Below, piece by piece: positions 1 through 12,100 of a stretch of DNA of 64,000 nucleotides; within the stretch, counting starts at the first letter, position 1, and every line of letters starts with the position of its first letter. Source of the stretch: Amoebophrya sp. A120. Its lineage: Eukaryota; Sar; Dinophyceae; Syndiniales; Amoebophryaceae. The notes beneath the pieces were generated by a model. That model worked only from the letters and a program-made list of their open reading frames with translations, did not search any database and was not told the origin of the DNA. Where the stretch lies: positions 9,311,412 through 9,375,411 of the forward strand of contig CAJINV010000002.1 of NCBI GenBank assembly GCA_905178155.1, written 5' to 3'. The position numbers and the translations under genes are program-made.

Positions 1-388
1 TACAGGAGCCTGGAACAGGGTTCAGGTGGACAAAGTTCGAGTTATGGAGTGGATTTCACTTTGTATGAACGGAATCTTCGTGAAACGGTGCGACGAGCAC
101 AGCAACCATAAATAAAAGACAAACGATCGAGTTGCATCAACATTCTATCAGGCAGCCTAATGAGGATCTGTTTACTTTGGTGACAGCAGAGACGAGTTTA
201 TAATGATGTTTAGCCACGTACAGTTATTGTCAAGCTCGCGCTCCTCCTCATTTTTGCTATGGCTGTGATCGCAAAGTCTTTTCATCCATGGCTCCATTTT
301 GCAAACTCTTCTTGCGCTCTCCGTTTCGCATCCGAGGAATCTGAGGTTCTTTACCTGCAAAGTGCACAATATTATTCTGTGACAAACA
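1..388. other. Left-edge non-coding stretch
   Basis: I see no convincing exon, RNA gene or repeat here. The first bases could be the tail of a gene outside the window, but nothing recognisable is encoded. Confidence 0.4.
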
Positions 389-1567
389 ATGACCTTGGCT
401 GCCCCGTCTAACTTCCCCAACACAAGATTCCAGGTGATTCGAGACGACGAATGGCAGAAGTTCAAACACAAACTCCAACTCCACTTGACGAAAGAGCAAA
501 ATCCCTCTCTGTTTGCGCAGTTGGAAAACCTAGAACTCCAATTCCAAGCGGAGCCGGTGGTCGACCCGAAAGACGCAGACAATGTGAAAATAGAGTTGAA
601 ATTCGTCGGCGGCGGAAGAGGAACCGCGAGTCCGCTGCAAGGAGCAGATGAAGTGCTGTGCAGCACGGTAACGCCAGCCGTCAACTGTGCGGAACCGGGC
701 GTCGCTCCACGCTGTCGTCCTATCAGAATATGGGGAGCTCCTGCAGAAATCGTGACTAGAAGAAGAAGCGACTACACAGTTGAGGATGCAGGTCCACCAG
801 CGTTTACGAGGTACGGCGAAGATGAGGAAGGTTGCTCATACTGTGCCGAGTTCGACGAGCAACAAAAGCAGAACAACGGCAGAGAGGACTACAACTCCCC
901 GTCGCTCGTGTTTTCGAGCGACTATGTGGACCAGCGCTGTTCAGGGATGAGCTCTGATGTCGATATGGACGGAACCAGTCGCATTTTTGACGAATACAAC
1001 AATAGCAGTACCTTTGACGGTCTCGCGGCCCAGCTGGACCCGGACGAAACGTTCGCGGACGACGTGCCTGCGTTCTGCGCGCGATGCGGATCCGCTTTTT
1101 TCATCGACCGGCTATCTTGCATGTGCTACGGCTGGGCAACAAAGTATTCATTGTCTTGTTTTAATTTTTTTGCTTTCTTACGCGACCATGAACATTTTTT
1201 ACCCGTGTGTAAGTTAGTACATCCAAGTCGTGATCGTTGCACGAAGTGCTACTGCAAGCTGGTTCTTCTTACTCTGATGCCTACAGTTTCAATTCTATCC
1301 AGGATCGAAAACCACGACACAGGCGGCCCTGTCGGTGTAGCAGGACATGCAGGAATTGCAAATAAAAGGCCACCACCAGCACAAGGACGCAGAGATCTCC
1401 GCTGCGGGCTTACGACAACAGGTGATTTGGACGGTAGTACGGAAGCAGGAGACAATGACTCCTACAAAGACGACGCTTTGGAGCCCACATTTGGACGGAC
1501 CGAGATCTCCTTTCAGCGTCAGCGGCGACGGGATTACGATCGGTGTATCACCATTACATCGGAGTAA
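389..1567 (+). CDS. Hypothetical protein with a Cys cluster
   Basis: The open frame is 392 codons from the ATG at 389 to the stop at 1565-1567. I do not recognise the family. The N-terminal 90 residues are hydrophilic and look globular, and the middle is acidic and low in complexity. Around residues 228-250 there is a CxxC...CxC cluster (CARCGSAFFIDRLSCMCYG) that could bind zinc. The stretch 1144-1302 begins GT, ends AG after a pyrimidine-rich tract and is 159 nt long. It is therefore a possible in-frame intron, and its removal leaves a 339-aa protein. Reading through it gives an implausible hydrophobic run (SCFNFFAFL). Whether it is spliced is uncertain. No introner is present. Confidence 0.5.
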   Translation: MTLAAPSNFPNTRFQVIRDDEWQKFKHKLQLHLTKEQNPSLFAQLENLELQFQAEPVVDPKDADNVKIELKFVGGGRGTASPLQGADEVLCSTVTPAVNCAEPGVAPRCRPIRIWGAPAEIVTRRRSDYTVEDAGPPAFTRYGEDEEGCSYCAEFDEQQKQNNGREDYNSPSLVFSSDYVDQRCSGMSSDVDMDGTSRIFDEYNNSSTFDGLAAQLDPDETFADDVPAFCARCGSAFFIDRLSCMCYGWATKYSLSCFNFFAFLRDHEHFLPVCKLVHPSRDRCTKCYCKLVLLTLMPTVSILSRIENHDTGGPVGVAGHAGIANKRPPPAQGRRDLRCGLTTTGDLDGSTEAGDNDSYKDDALEPTFGRTEISFQRQRRRDYDRCITITSE

Positions 1568-2289
1568 ATTAAAAACAAGAGGCAGAAGATCTCATCTTGA
1601 TTTTCTATTTCCATGACTGCGCCAGAAATGCAGCACGTGCACGAGAATACAAAGGCACACTTTTTCAAACAGTTCTTGCAGTAGGTAGAAGAAGCAGTAG
1701 AAGTACATGAGTGCTTACTGGTATGACTCTGCGATTTCTCTGTTAGTACTAGTAGTTCCAAATCAAATTTGACGCAATAAAAACAAAGACTCTGCAACTG
1801 TCGATGCTTTTCTTTCGAGTGGTCTGACTTTTCTATGTCGATAAGAATTTTGTCATATACATATATTATAGTTTTTTGTACAATTAGCGACTTTGAAAAT
1901 CCGTTTCGTTCTGCCTTTCCGAGTGGCCCGCCTTTCAAATCTGTCACCTCAACCGACCTCTATGTCATTGTAAAAAAAGCTTCTTGAAAACAAGGATGAG
2001 GAATCACTTTGCTGTGGCGTCGCGGCCGTCATATGATGCCGCAACACACATAGCGACAGTATCACAGTCTAAGACGATGCACGAGTAAAGGATTTCAATT
2101 GATGCTTTAAACAAGCGTAAAGATAAAGAGAATACACAACGCCGTGGCGTTCGGACTCCAAGTTCGAGCTAAAAAACAAGATGACCATCCTTGTTTTGTT
2201 CTGGTGATGCCCCCGCCTCTAGTATATGTGGGACATGGTTTGTACTTACGTTTGGAGAAAAGAGCGCGGCAGATTGAGCCTGTTCGCGC
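1568..2289. other. Intergenic stretch, AT-richer
   Basis: No supported gene. Open frames on both strands are short and show no recognisable domain. Confidence 0.4.
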
Positions 2290-3690
2290 TTCTAGTGCTT
2301 CGGCGAGCAAGCTAGTGCAGCAGGCCGCCGCCCATTGATTGGCCGCGCCGGCTGCTTTTTGCGAGGCCGCTGCGCGCTGGCGTGCCGGAGCCAGTGGCGC
2401 CGCCCGGCAAGAGGGCAGCCTGGGGCCCCGCGGTGTGACTTCGGAGGCTGCGCCGCCTCGCGGTTGCGGGGGACCTTGTCCAGAAGGTTGCCGCGAAATA
2501 ATTGCAGGCCTGGAGCCAGGCGCGGCCGCAGGTCTTCGCGCGGGGGCCGCTGCGGGCAGGCTTTGGCCGCTTAGCCATTGGCCTGGGCCTGTGGCCGCGG
2601 CATTTGCGGGAAACGCCGACGGGGCTCGCGAGGCCGTGCGTGGGCTTTCGCCGCGCCGCAGGATTTTGCGGAGCGGCAGAGCGGTGGGCCCGCTGGTGGG
2701 CTGGCGCGCTGAGGCCACCATCGAAGTCAGCGCAACCGCGAAGAACTTCGGCAATAGTGGGGCGCATGGGCCTCGGGCATTTTTCTCCCCGGCGCCATGC
2801 GGGAAGGCAGCGCATTCGGGAACTGGCTCGACGCAAGAATAGACAGCATCCCAGAGGGGGCAACGCCGCACCCGCACGCGCGAGAGGCTTTGCCAGAATT
2901 CCCAGGAGTCTGCATCCCGCCCCAAGCAAAGGCGGGGGACGGGGTTGGTTGCTCTTTTCCGCCATCCGACCGGCGAAAGTATTGCCGGCCGGCTACTGTG
3001 CCAAGACTTGGGGCGACCTTTGTCGGGCTTCTCGGTCGGCTTCCAGGTCGGCCACATGTTTGGCGTGGCCATCCAAGGAGGGGCCGGCCATTGTTTCAGC
3101 TGCGCGCGCCCGCCCCCCACCGTGCGTGGCCCCCCGCTCGATTATTGCGCCCCGGCCGCAGTCAGAGACCCGCGGGCGCGCCCGCGTTTGGGGCCTGCCG
3201 CCGCAGCCGAGCGACCCAGCGGCGACGCCTTCCCTGGCGTAGCAGATGGGATCAATTGTGGCGAGCCAACGAACCGGCCCCATCCCACTCTGGCGCCCGT
3301 GGTGGTGCTGGGTCCTTTTCTCTGCCGCGCTGGTGGCCGGCGCTCGCATCGTCCGCGGAGTCGAGTGTGCTTCCGCGCCGGTCCCGCCTGCGCCGGCCGC
3401 CCTGCCGTGCCTATGTCTGGCCGCCGTGCCGTTTCTGGCGCTGGGACCGGCCGCCGGGGCCTGCTTGAAGGGAGGCGGGCCGCCCCTGCGTTTTTCCGTA
3501 GCGTGAGCGCCGCGGGGGGGAGGGGCCCGTCGCGGGCCGAGCCTGTTTGCTGCAAGCGGCGCCGCTCAAGACTACAGAGGCGTAGGCGACTGCGCGCGGC
3601 TGGGCAATTGTCGCCCAACGGCCTTCGCAGTTGCCTGCGGCCTGGTCGGTCCGGGCCGCCGCGGACTTTTAGTGCATGACAGTCTCAGGG
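2290..3690. other. GC-rich island 1
   Basis: About 1.4 kb is very GC-rich compared with both flanks. Long open frames exist on both strands in several phases, but they are rich in Arg, Ala, Pro and Gly. That is what a GC-rich non-coding sequence gives by chance, because it contains few stop codons. No domain is recognisable in any frame. I found no terminal repeats. It could be a degenerate transposon, a CpG-rich regulatory block or transferred DNA. Confidence 0.5.
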
Positions 3691-4252
3691 CGCGGCCAAA
3701 GTCAGGTATGATTGTTGATCTCGTCCGTTGGCATCATCATGTGAACAGTATGTATGGGAAAATGCCCGAGCGTTTGAACGTTTTTGCCCTGTCGTTCGAG
3801 TTGGACTTGGGGCTGTTGGCGAAGAGACGGAAAACAAAATGAGCGACAGCTTCGAGCTGGGCTGGTGCTTGCGCGACCGCGGTGTGAAAGACCGGAACTG
3901 GATCCGAACAGCGCGCTGTTTGAACTTAAAGCTGAAGCTTCACAAAGCAACGCCGAAGAAGACCAACGCACTCATTGTGGACCCTTCTACTTAGAACTGC
4001 AGTCGTTATCGTTTCTTTGCACGACGGCCCAGTAGTCGAGTAGCGACGAAGGTCTTGTTGTGTAATAGCAGGTAGAAAGAGAAACAGATTCCTGAGTCTA
4101 GTATAATCAACTTCCAGCAGTGCCACCGCGCAGGAATTTTCAAGCTTCGTCGAGTGTATCAGTATCTTTCATTGACGGCAGATGCGGAACGCGGGCGCGT
4201 GCTTTAGTTCATCAGCAAGAGGAGCAACTGAAGCGCGCGTGTCGAAGCGAAG
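3691..4252. other. Intergenic stretch upstream of the amidohydrolase-like gene
   Basis: No supported gene. It presumably holds the promoter or 5' leader of the gene at 4253, but no specific signal is recognised. Confidence 0.35.
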
Positions 4253-6656
4253 ATGTCGTTTTTTATCAGTGTGAGGATCGCATCGCTCCTATCCCTCTTA
4301 CTACTTCAATTTCAGTGCCGATTGGGCTCTAATATTCTTATTGCATGCGCCGGCCGTGTGCGTACCCTGGTGAAAAAGAAGAAGAACAAAACAGCCAAGA
4401 TGTCCGCTACCAACCAGAACACCGGAGCCCCAACAGCTTCCAGCAGCACGCCGACCTCCGCGGCATCCTCTTCTCTCCTATCCACCTCTGCTCTCGAGTG
4501 GCGCGGCCGCCTTCCGCCGTTCCAAGCCCAACTGCTTTCTCGGGCGCTCATCGAGGCCTTCAGGGACCAGCCGCTACCGCTCGCCGCGGACTCTCCGACG
4601 ACCTTGTTGACAGCGAATTCCTCTAGCAGCCCGCTGGCTACCGCCTTTTCCACGCCTCTCCCGACCCCGTCCAACGCGGTGAGGAGAGTCGAGGCGAAAT
4701 TGGGCCACATTCTGTTTTCCTCGATTGAAGAGCTGTGTGATAAGTACTTGAACACATTTGTCACGATCGTGCGGGGGGAAAATGACGTCGAGAAAGAGTC
4801 GAAGTTTAACCAGGAGCTGCGACGGTACGGCGAGCAGCCGGTTTGCGAGAAAAAATTGCGGAAATTGTACGATTTGCTCTTCTACCATAGGTTAACGAGA
4901 CGGTTCTTCCCGGGGTACAGGGTGAGACGGGACAGTGGTAGTATTGGTGATGTTGAGCAACAAACTGAACAAAATGGTGCTGTCAAAGCTGCTCGGCGTG
5001 CGGAAACACCAGAAAGCACACAGCTGCAAACAGCACCAGCAAGTACAGGAGCCTTGATGTTGCCGCCCCCGGCGAACAAACACCGTGGCCCCTTGAGCAG
5101 TAGCGGGTGCTCATCCTCCTCAAGTCTCGGCACGGGAACATCGGCTGCAGGTGAGCAAGAGGATGCTGGACCGGACGGGGTTACAACAGCACCGGCAACC
5201 CGGAGTGCAGCGCAGCAGCTGAGCGAAACAGAGAAAATGACTGATGGACCTCTCACAAGAACAGCGTCAGCATCCAAGCAAAACATCGATCACCTCCCTG
5301 CTCTCCCCATTCTTTTCACCGCCCCGCATTCCATCCCGCTCCAGCGCGACGGCGAGAAAATGCACCACCCCGAAAACTGGACCAGCTCCCTATCAAAAGG
5401 AAAAATCCCCCCTCCCCATATCGAAACGAAGTTTCTGATGCTGGACTTCCGTACACAAATCCGATTTGTCTTGCAGTAGAGGACTGCAAGCATATGTCAA
5501 GCCTCAGTCGAGAGGTTTTGACGTAGGCGCCTAGCATGGCAAACGTGTATGCTCTAAGCCCACCAACATCACAAACCGCCTGCAAAATGCGGAACGCTTT
5601 CTGGACTTGCCTTCTTGCAAGACAGACAGGATTTGAGGTCACAAATGCGCATCACAAATTTTTAGACGGATACGTTTTCGTTATGGGGAGGGGGATTTTT
5701 CCTTACGATACTCCCTCGCAAACTCGCTGGCGCAGACCTGCCTCGGGGCGAGTTTGGCGTGGTCGAACACAGAGCAGAAGAGGATCAAAGCGCTTTCGGT
5801 CCCGACGGATCCGTCCTTGCGGGATCCAAATTACCTGCATCTGGACGAGTTGGAGGGGAACTACTGGTACCTGGGGATCAAGGACATGTTGGAAGACATG
5901 AAGAAGGTGGAACAGGAACAAACGGCGAAGGCGAAAGACACCGAGGATCTTCCCGGCGGAGGTGCCAGCTCAAGAACAATCCCGGAGGTGCCCTTCACGC
6001 TCCACGTCGACGTGCATGGGTGCATGAACCCGAACAAGCCGCCGCACTACTACACAAAGGAAGTCTTCTTCGGGTTCGGTGCGATGGAACTACCGGACGA
6101 GAAGGAGATCTCGCACCATCGGAGTAAAGCGTACCAAGAAACGAAGGAAATTCTCGCGGAGCAGTTTCGGAAAATCTTGAAACGACGGCTAGACGTCGTC
6201 TTCCAAACCTTCTACGCCCCCGGGTCGATTATCGAAGACCGGCCGACGGTTCGGTTAACGGGCAAGGCAAAGGAGGAAAACCGGTTTACGTTGACGCAGC
6301 AGAGCCAAAGAATCGGCTTCGACGTTTCCGTGCAGCTGGAATTGTCGCACGGATTGCGGAAGCAGTTGAGCACGGATCTAGACTTCAAGCGGGAATTCTG
6401 CTTTGTGTTCCGTAAAAGCTACACGGAAATGGCGGAGAAAATGTTTGGCGCAGGTGCGGTTACTGAGGAAAAAGAACGATCTAGTAAAGGAGCTTGTTCT
6501 ACGTCAGGAGCTGCAACATCTAGTTGCCAGTCGAACTCCTGCTCGAACATATCTAACCTTAAATATCAGTACGTGACTGACAGGGAAACCACCGGCACGA
6601 TTGCATCTACACGGTCCTGCACCACAACCGAATCCTGCTCGAGTTCCAATTTGTAA
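4253..6656 (+). CDS. N-formylglutamate amidohydrolase-like protein
   Basis: Two exons, 4253-5390 and 5716-6656, are separated by a family 2 introner. They join in frame to give 692 aa. The first residues form a hydrophobic segment (SLLSLLLLQF) followed by a Lys-rich stretch, which looks like a signal peptide or membrane anchor. An alternative internal start lies near 4400. After a low-complexity region come FTAPHS (about residue 355), then HHPENWTS, then VDVHGC (about 477). The PHS and DxH motifs, with the downstream conserved-looking block to about residue 600, resemble the zinc-dependent N-formylglutamate amidohydrolase fold. The substrate is unknown and the family call is from motif memory. 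The C-terminus is Ser/Thr/Cys-rich and probably disordered. Confidence 0.6.
5391..5710 (+). mobile_element. Introner, family 2 (AAAAATCCCCCCTCCCC TIR)
   Basis: The target-site duplication (TSD) CTCCC lies at 5386-5390 and 5711-5715. The ends are TATCAAAAGG and TTACGATA, and the inverted C-rich/G-rich arms lie just inside. Removing 5391-5715 joins ...TSS to LANSLAQ in frame. The boundary is not GT-AG. Confidence 0.93.
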
Positions 6657-7314
6657 AAAAGGAGTTGGAGTTGAGTTTGAAGGGATGCACGAGGACTCGC
6701 AATGAACTCAACGCAAGCTGATGTTGCGCTCTCACTAGTAGCCACTGACTGTACATAGCCTTTGTAAGATAGATTTTATGCGGAAAAACATCATGCTATT
6801 CTGTGAATACAGTTTTTCAATGGCGCCGCAGCGCGAGTTGAAGATGCTGCTATGCCACCACATGGGAACAGTGTCAGCAAACAAAACTAACTATCGCAAG
6901 TATGCGATGTTTAAGGTTTCAAGGCGCTGCGCAAGCCTGGACGTCAAGCTTGGAACTCGAGAAAGCCTCAACACCGTCGAGCAGTTGTGTATCATGTCTG
7001 TTCCTGTAGTTTGTGCCATACGAGGAGCACTGGCTTGAAATAAGATGATACGAGAGGTGCAAGGGCGAGTCCCCTCTACTTTGAGAGCGAGAGCAGCACG
7101 CGCTTCCATTTACATCCAGCTTGCCCGCTTCTGCCACACAGCCAACGTGGTAAAGGGAAGAAGTGACGACGAGACAAGCGCGTTTCAGCCGCCGAGCGCT
7201 TTCCTGCTGGGTCGTTTCTTGTTCCATTGAGCACTGCTTCTGTATGTGAAGCGGTTATTGAAGTTAACGTTGTGAAGGAGTTTGCGAGAGAAACCGTAAC
7301 CGAAACGAAGAAAA
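6657..7314. other. Intergenic stretch
   Basis: 3' flank of the amidohydrolase-like gene and 5' flank of the HIR gene. No further gene or repeat is seen. Confidence 0.4.
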
Positions 7315-8558
7315 ATGGGCTGTTGTCATTCGATCCACGGTGATGAGGTGGCCATCGTGGAAACCTTTGGGAAATACGCTTACTCCCAAGGACCCGGACT
7401 CATGATCTTGCCTTGCCCGTGCGTGCAGGTCAACGCCGGAACAATTTCCACACGCATTCGCCAGCTCTCCGTGCCGGTGAGATGTTTGATTTTAACAAAT
7501 TCCAGTTTGCCGTACCCGTATCTGTATGTATGAGCATCAGTGAAAGACGAAAGTCAAAGTTGCCGTTTCTGTCTTGGCGTAAAATGTTGCTGAAGAAAAA
7601 ACAAATATCAGGTGGAGACCAAGACGAAGGACAATGTCTTTGTGGATGCCAGGCTGGAAATCCAGTATGTGGCCGACCAAAGCAAGGTCTACGAAGCGTT
7701 CTACAGGTTAGCTTCCCCGGAGCAACAGCTTAACAGCTACGTTTTTGACGTGGTGAGATCAGCCGTGCCAAAGCACACGTTGGACGATTTGTACCTACAT
7801 GCAGCAAAGGACGCCATCGCGGACGAAGTGCGGAAGAATTTGACGGTACTCCTACAACCTGAATGTATCAGCATGCAAAAAATGGTTGGTCTTGATGTTG
7901 AGTTGTTCTGCAGTATGTTTATTTGCAGCAGGAGCTCTCCTCGTCAAAATAAACCCACATCAAGAATCAAACAACCTCAGAACACAATGCGAGAATTCGG
8001 GTACATTATTGTGAAGACGCTAGTTACCGACATCACCCCGGCCCAAAAAGTTCGCGTCGCAATGAATGATATCGAGACAAGTAAGCGAAACCGGCAAGCC
8101 GCAACAGAAAAGGCAGATGCGGATAAGATGATGATAGTGAAGAGGGCCGAGGCGGACGCCGTGTCAAAATACCATCAGGGAGCAGGTGGGATAATTCAGA
8201 TTTCTTTTTGATTGACGACGGCGGTAATATGCATCCTGACGCAACATAAGCGTGTTTTGTTTTGCGGTGTGTTGTGGATGAACAAAAATATTTTCATTCA
8301 GGTATCGCCCGACAGCGAAAGGCGATCATCGACGGGATGCAAAACTCGGTCGGGACCTTCACGGAGGCCATCGAAGGCATGAGGAGTCGGGACGTCCTGG
8401 AATTGGTTTTGATTACACAGTACTTTGACACGCTGAAAGAAATCGGATCAAGTGCCGGGTCCAAAACAATATTCGTCAACTCGTCTGCCGGTAGCGTGCA
8501 GGGCATCGCTAGCGAAATTAGGAACGCTTTCCTACAGTCCACGGCAGCGAAGAAGTGA
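7315..8558 (+). CDS. Hypersensitive-induced-reaction (HIR)-like SPFH/band-7 protein
   Basis: Four exons (7315-7476, 7612-7845, 7981-8185, 8302-8558) joined by GT-AG introns give 285 aa, the usual length of plant-type HIR proteins. The start MGCCHS has Gly2 plus Cys3/Cys4, the pattern for N-myristoylation and palmitoylation. It predicts attachment to the inner face of the plasma membrane. The stretches ETKTKDNVFVDARLEIQY, YVFDVVRSAVPK, RAEADAVSKY, GIARQRKAIIDGM and ITQYFDTLKEIG follow the HIR subfamily in order. SPFH proteins oligomerise and organise membrane microdomains. The second intron (7846-7980) is 135 nt and free of stops, so a naive translation reads through it. The gene carries no introner. 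Confidence 0.92.
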
Positions 8559-9174
8559 ACTGTGCTTTCTTGCGACGGAATCGAGTGAATAGGGTTTTAT
8601 TGAAAGTCAGTTTAGAAAATATTTTTTCGACTCTGAGTCACTCATGTTTGCTGGTTGCCGATTCTGGGCGACCTCTGAAACTGAAACAAAAGCAGTGCAT
8701 TTTCTTTATAGAATGCTACTGCAGAGCAGCTCAGGCTCGTCTCACAAGATTTTTTTGCCGCATACGAGTCTACTTCGATTTTCTCCTTCGACAAGATTCC
8801 TTGTCCGCGCGTGTTCAGGTTCGTGGCCTACTTCCTTGTCGGACAAAAGAGCTGATGATGCGTTCCTCATCCTCCGGTCCGAGATGTACAAAAATCCGCA
8901 TCCGTGCTGATGTCTGAAGGCAAAAACAGGCAAAAAAAATTGTGGGGCTACAACTACAAGCAAAAAAACTTGCGAAGTGCTACCTATTAATTTCTCGTTT
9001 TTGTTTCACTATGGCCGCACTGTAAGATTCTTCTTTCAAATTTAGTGTACTAGCTAGTCAGTTTTTCAACTTCTACATCTTCATAGAGGATCACGAAAAT
9101 CTGGCTTATTTCGGAGCAGTATCAGTTTAGTCTATTTATCGCTTGTATTGTCTCTGTTTATCACCCACCTCACC
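8559..9174. other. Intergenic stretch
   Basis: No supported gene. It lies between the HIR gene and the ORC5 start codon. Confidence 0.4.
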
Positions 9175-12100
9175 ATGCCTCCACGGCGCGCGTCCCCGGT
9201 CCAGAGTCCGGCACGTAGCCCGGTCCGGAGAACTCCTGCCGTATCAAATGTAAAAATGTCTGGGTCTGGAAGTGTGCAAGTTTGTCATGCTTGTCTGGCA
9301 TGACTCTTAAGTCTGTCATGCACATTACCAAAGAGCCCCACTTTTCTGTCATGCAGAAACGTAGTTTGTCATGCAGAATAGGCAACACCTAGAGTAGAAG
9401 CTCAGAAACTTGTCATGCTGAGCCAGCAGTTGTGGCCTCCTCATGATACGCCACACAGCATCACAAGTTTCCAGACCCAGACACTTTTACATTTGATATG
9501 CCGGTCGGAAGGCCAACAGATCCAAGTCGCCCACCCCGGCGCCGAGTAAGAGGGGAAGCAAAGACAACGCTGCGTCCGCCGCCCGGAGTGCAAAGAGGCA
9601 AAGGAAGGTGACTTTCGACGAAGGTGAAGAAGTGGATGCACAAGCGGATGTGCCGGCCTCCTCTTGTAAAGGGAGAAATACATCCGCAAATAAGCGTGAT
9701 AAGGAAAAGGACAACCCGACTTCGGCTTCACCGGTGCATCTGGACGATATCAGCGGTGACAAGCGATTGAGCAAAAGTAGCGCTGGGAAAAACAGCAAGA
9801 AAGAGTCGCCAGTCTTTGGAGGTGACAGGAAACAAGTGCATGCAAGTCCACCGCCGTCAGCGTCGCCCTTGAGGTTGATGCCCGTGATAAAAGGCGATAG
9901 TTCGTACGCGGCGGATCATGCTTTGGGCGGTATGAAAATGCAGTCTGTGTTCGATCTGGACGAAGAGGACGATGTTGGCGCTGGAGGACCGGCTGGAAAG
10001 AAAGCCGCCACCTCTTCATCCAAAGACCCGTTTGCGAGTTTCGAAGATGCTGTGGAGAACGTGGCGAAACCCTTGAAGATGAATCGTGCAATAGCATCAG
10101 CAAGCTCCCAACCAGCAACAAGCAGCTCCAGTACGAACAACCATGCAAAGCCACTGAACAAACCTTCTTCATCGCAGCAACTACAGCGGCAAGACTCGAC
10201 TTTGGGTGGCGCGAAAACGAACGCCTTCAATTTGTCCTCTTTGAAAACCCCGGATGGGCAGCGACGGCGACAGGATCTGGACCGAACCGAAAATAGGAAC
10301 AGGGCCGTTGAGAAAACAGAGAACACGATGGAGAAAGTTATGAAGATTTTGCTAGGGGAACAAGAAGGAACACCAGGAGCGTGGTCATCTTCACTGTGTA
10401 GTACAACTCTTGACCAAAACAGCCGACCGATTTTCTCGTCCACCGCTGCGAGAAGCCGCGGCAAGCGAGTGTTCGACCACGAGGAGGTGTCGACTATGAT
10501 AAAGGAAGCGTTGCAAGTGGGTTTTGCTGTGGTCACAGATCCGCATGGAAGCTCAGAGCCCGGAACAAGCGAAAGAAGAAAAACGACTAGTAGAAAAAGA
10601 ACAGCACGAAGACCAGCAGGGCTGAACTACCGCGTCTTGGAGCGCGAGACTGAGGTCGCGCAACTAAACGACTGGTATTCGCTACAAGACCGTGCGCTGG
10701 CGACAACACCGCTCTTCATCCGGGGAGGGCAGCAGCAAGGGAAAACGAAATTTGTCTGCGACTTTTTCAAGACTGTGAGGAAAGTCTACAAGGCAGAAGT
10801 AGTGGGTGGAGATCTTCAAAATAGTAGCGCAACATCTTCGAAGCCGCAACAAAAGCCTTCTTTCAAACTGGAAGTGTTGCACGTTGTGAAGCCGATGATA
10901 CCTCTTTTGTGTCCGGCTTTTGCGTCTTCGTCGGCTCCTGTGGGCGTAGTTTCTGACTTTGCAAGCGAAGAAGCCCACACTTCATCTGTTCCGCTAAAAC
11001 AAAGCTTCCAGCCGCTTTCCTTTGCGGAACTTCACAAACGCGCTCTGAGGAAAACGACCCCCGGCGAGATCGAAATAGCCGCCATTGGACACGAGATCGA
11101 GCGAGTGCTTCAGAAGGAAGAAAGATTGGAGGAAGAGACCATTTTCTTCTCCGCAACAGGTGGTCGCTCAGCCGCTAGTGCAGCTAACAACGCTACCGAG
11201 GCCGGCAGGCTGTCCCAGATGCTACTGAATGACAAGCAGCCCATCGCAGGAGCAGTAGAGAATAGCACGTCAGCTGCAAAAACTTTGCAAGGGGCGCCTT
11301 CCACGACCGCGGCAACACCTTTCCAACAGCTCCCACCTATGAACGCCAACCGGATTTTCGAGATGCTGCGGGTCGCCTCGAAGAAGGCCGCAAAAACGTT
11401 CGGCAGCTGGCTCGAGCACCCGATGGTGCTGATTTTGGATGACTTGCTGGAATCCCCGACAAAGATATCGAACAGGTCAGCGAGCAACGCCTTGACGGCA
11501 AACTCGCGCGGCTTCGAGACCGAAAGCGAGCAAGCTGCGAAGATTTATGGCGTTCTCAAATGTTACATTCTCAACTGTTACATGATTTGTCATGCAAAAT
11601 TGCAATCAGAATCGACGCAATCAAGCTGCTTCGCATGACAAATTCCCGACGAGCCCAACAGGCTGAGAATCTTTGCCAAATCTGTCATGCAAGAAGCGCA
11701 AGGTCTCCTATTTCACTGTTGCACTTGTTGCATCACAAATCCATGTAACAGTTGAGGATGTAACAGTTGAGAACGCCATAAGATTCTCACCGAGTTCGTG
11801 TCCGAATTAGTCAAGCAGTACGGCAACATCGTCCGTGTGATCTGGATCAACCCCCCGAGCTGTGCACTGAATTGTTCGCAATCCACGCTTCCGATCTTCG
11901 CAGACACTATTACGTTAAAGAACTTCACCCTCGAACACTTGGTTGCCATGTTCAGTCGGGAAGTCTTGGCATCCGGGATTCTGGAAGAACTGCAAGCTAT
12001 GTTGAAGAACAAGACCAGTAGCAATTGCAATTCAAACTCGAAGGCAAATCCAAGCGCCATCAGCAGTGTAGCGACTACACAGATGAGCTCCTCTGCTGCG

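Noticed and set aside
1209-1302. GTAAGT at 1209 as donor of an intron in the first gene
   Set aside because: Joining it to the AG at 1302 creates an immediate stop; the GT at 1144 keeps the frame instead.
2107-3679. Several long open frames on both strands in the first GC-rich block
   Set aside because: They overlap in all phases, consist of Arg/Ala/Pro/Gly and show no domain; GC-rich DNA has few stops, so length is not evidence.
5290-5493. Frames containing GKIPPPHI or GGGIFPF-like peptides, recurring across the window
   Set aside because: They are translations of the family 2 introner arms.
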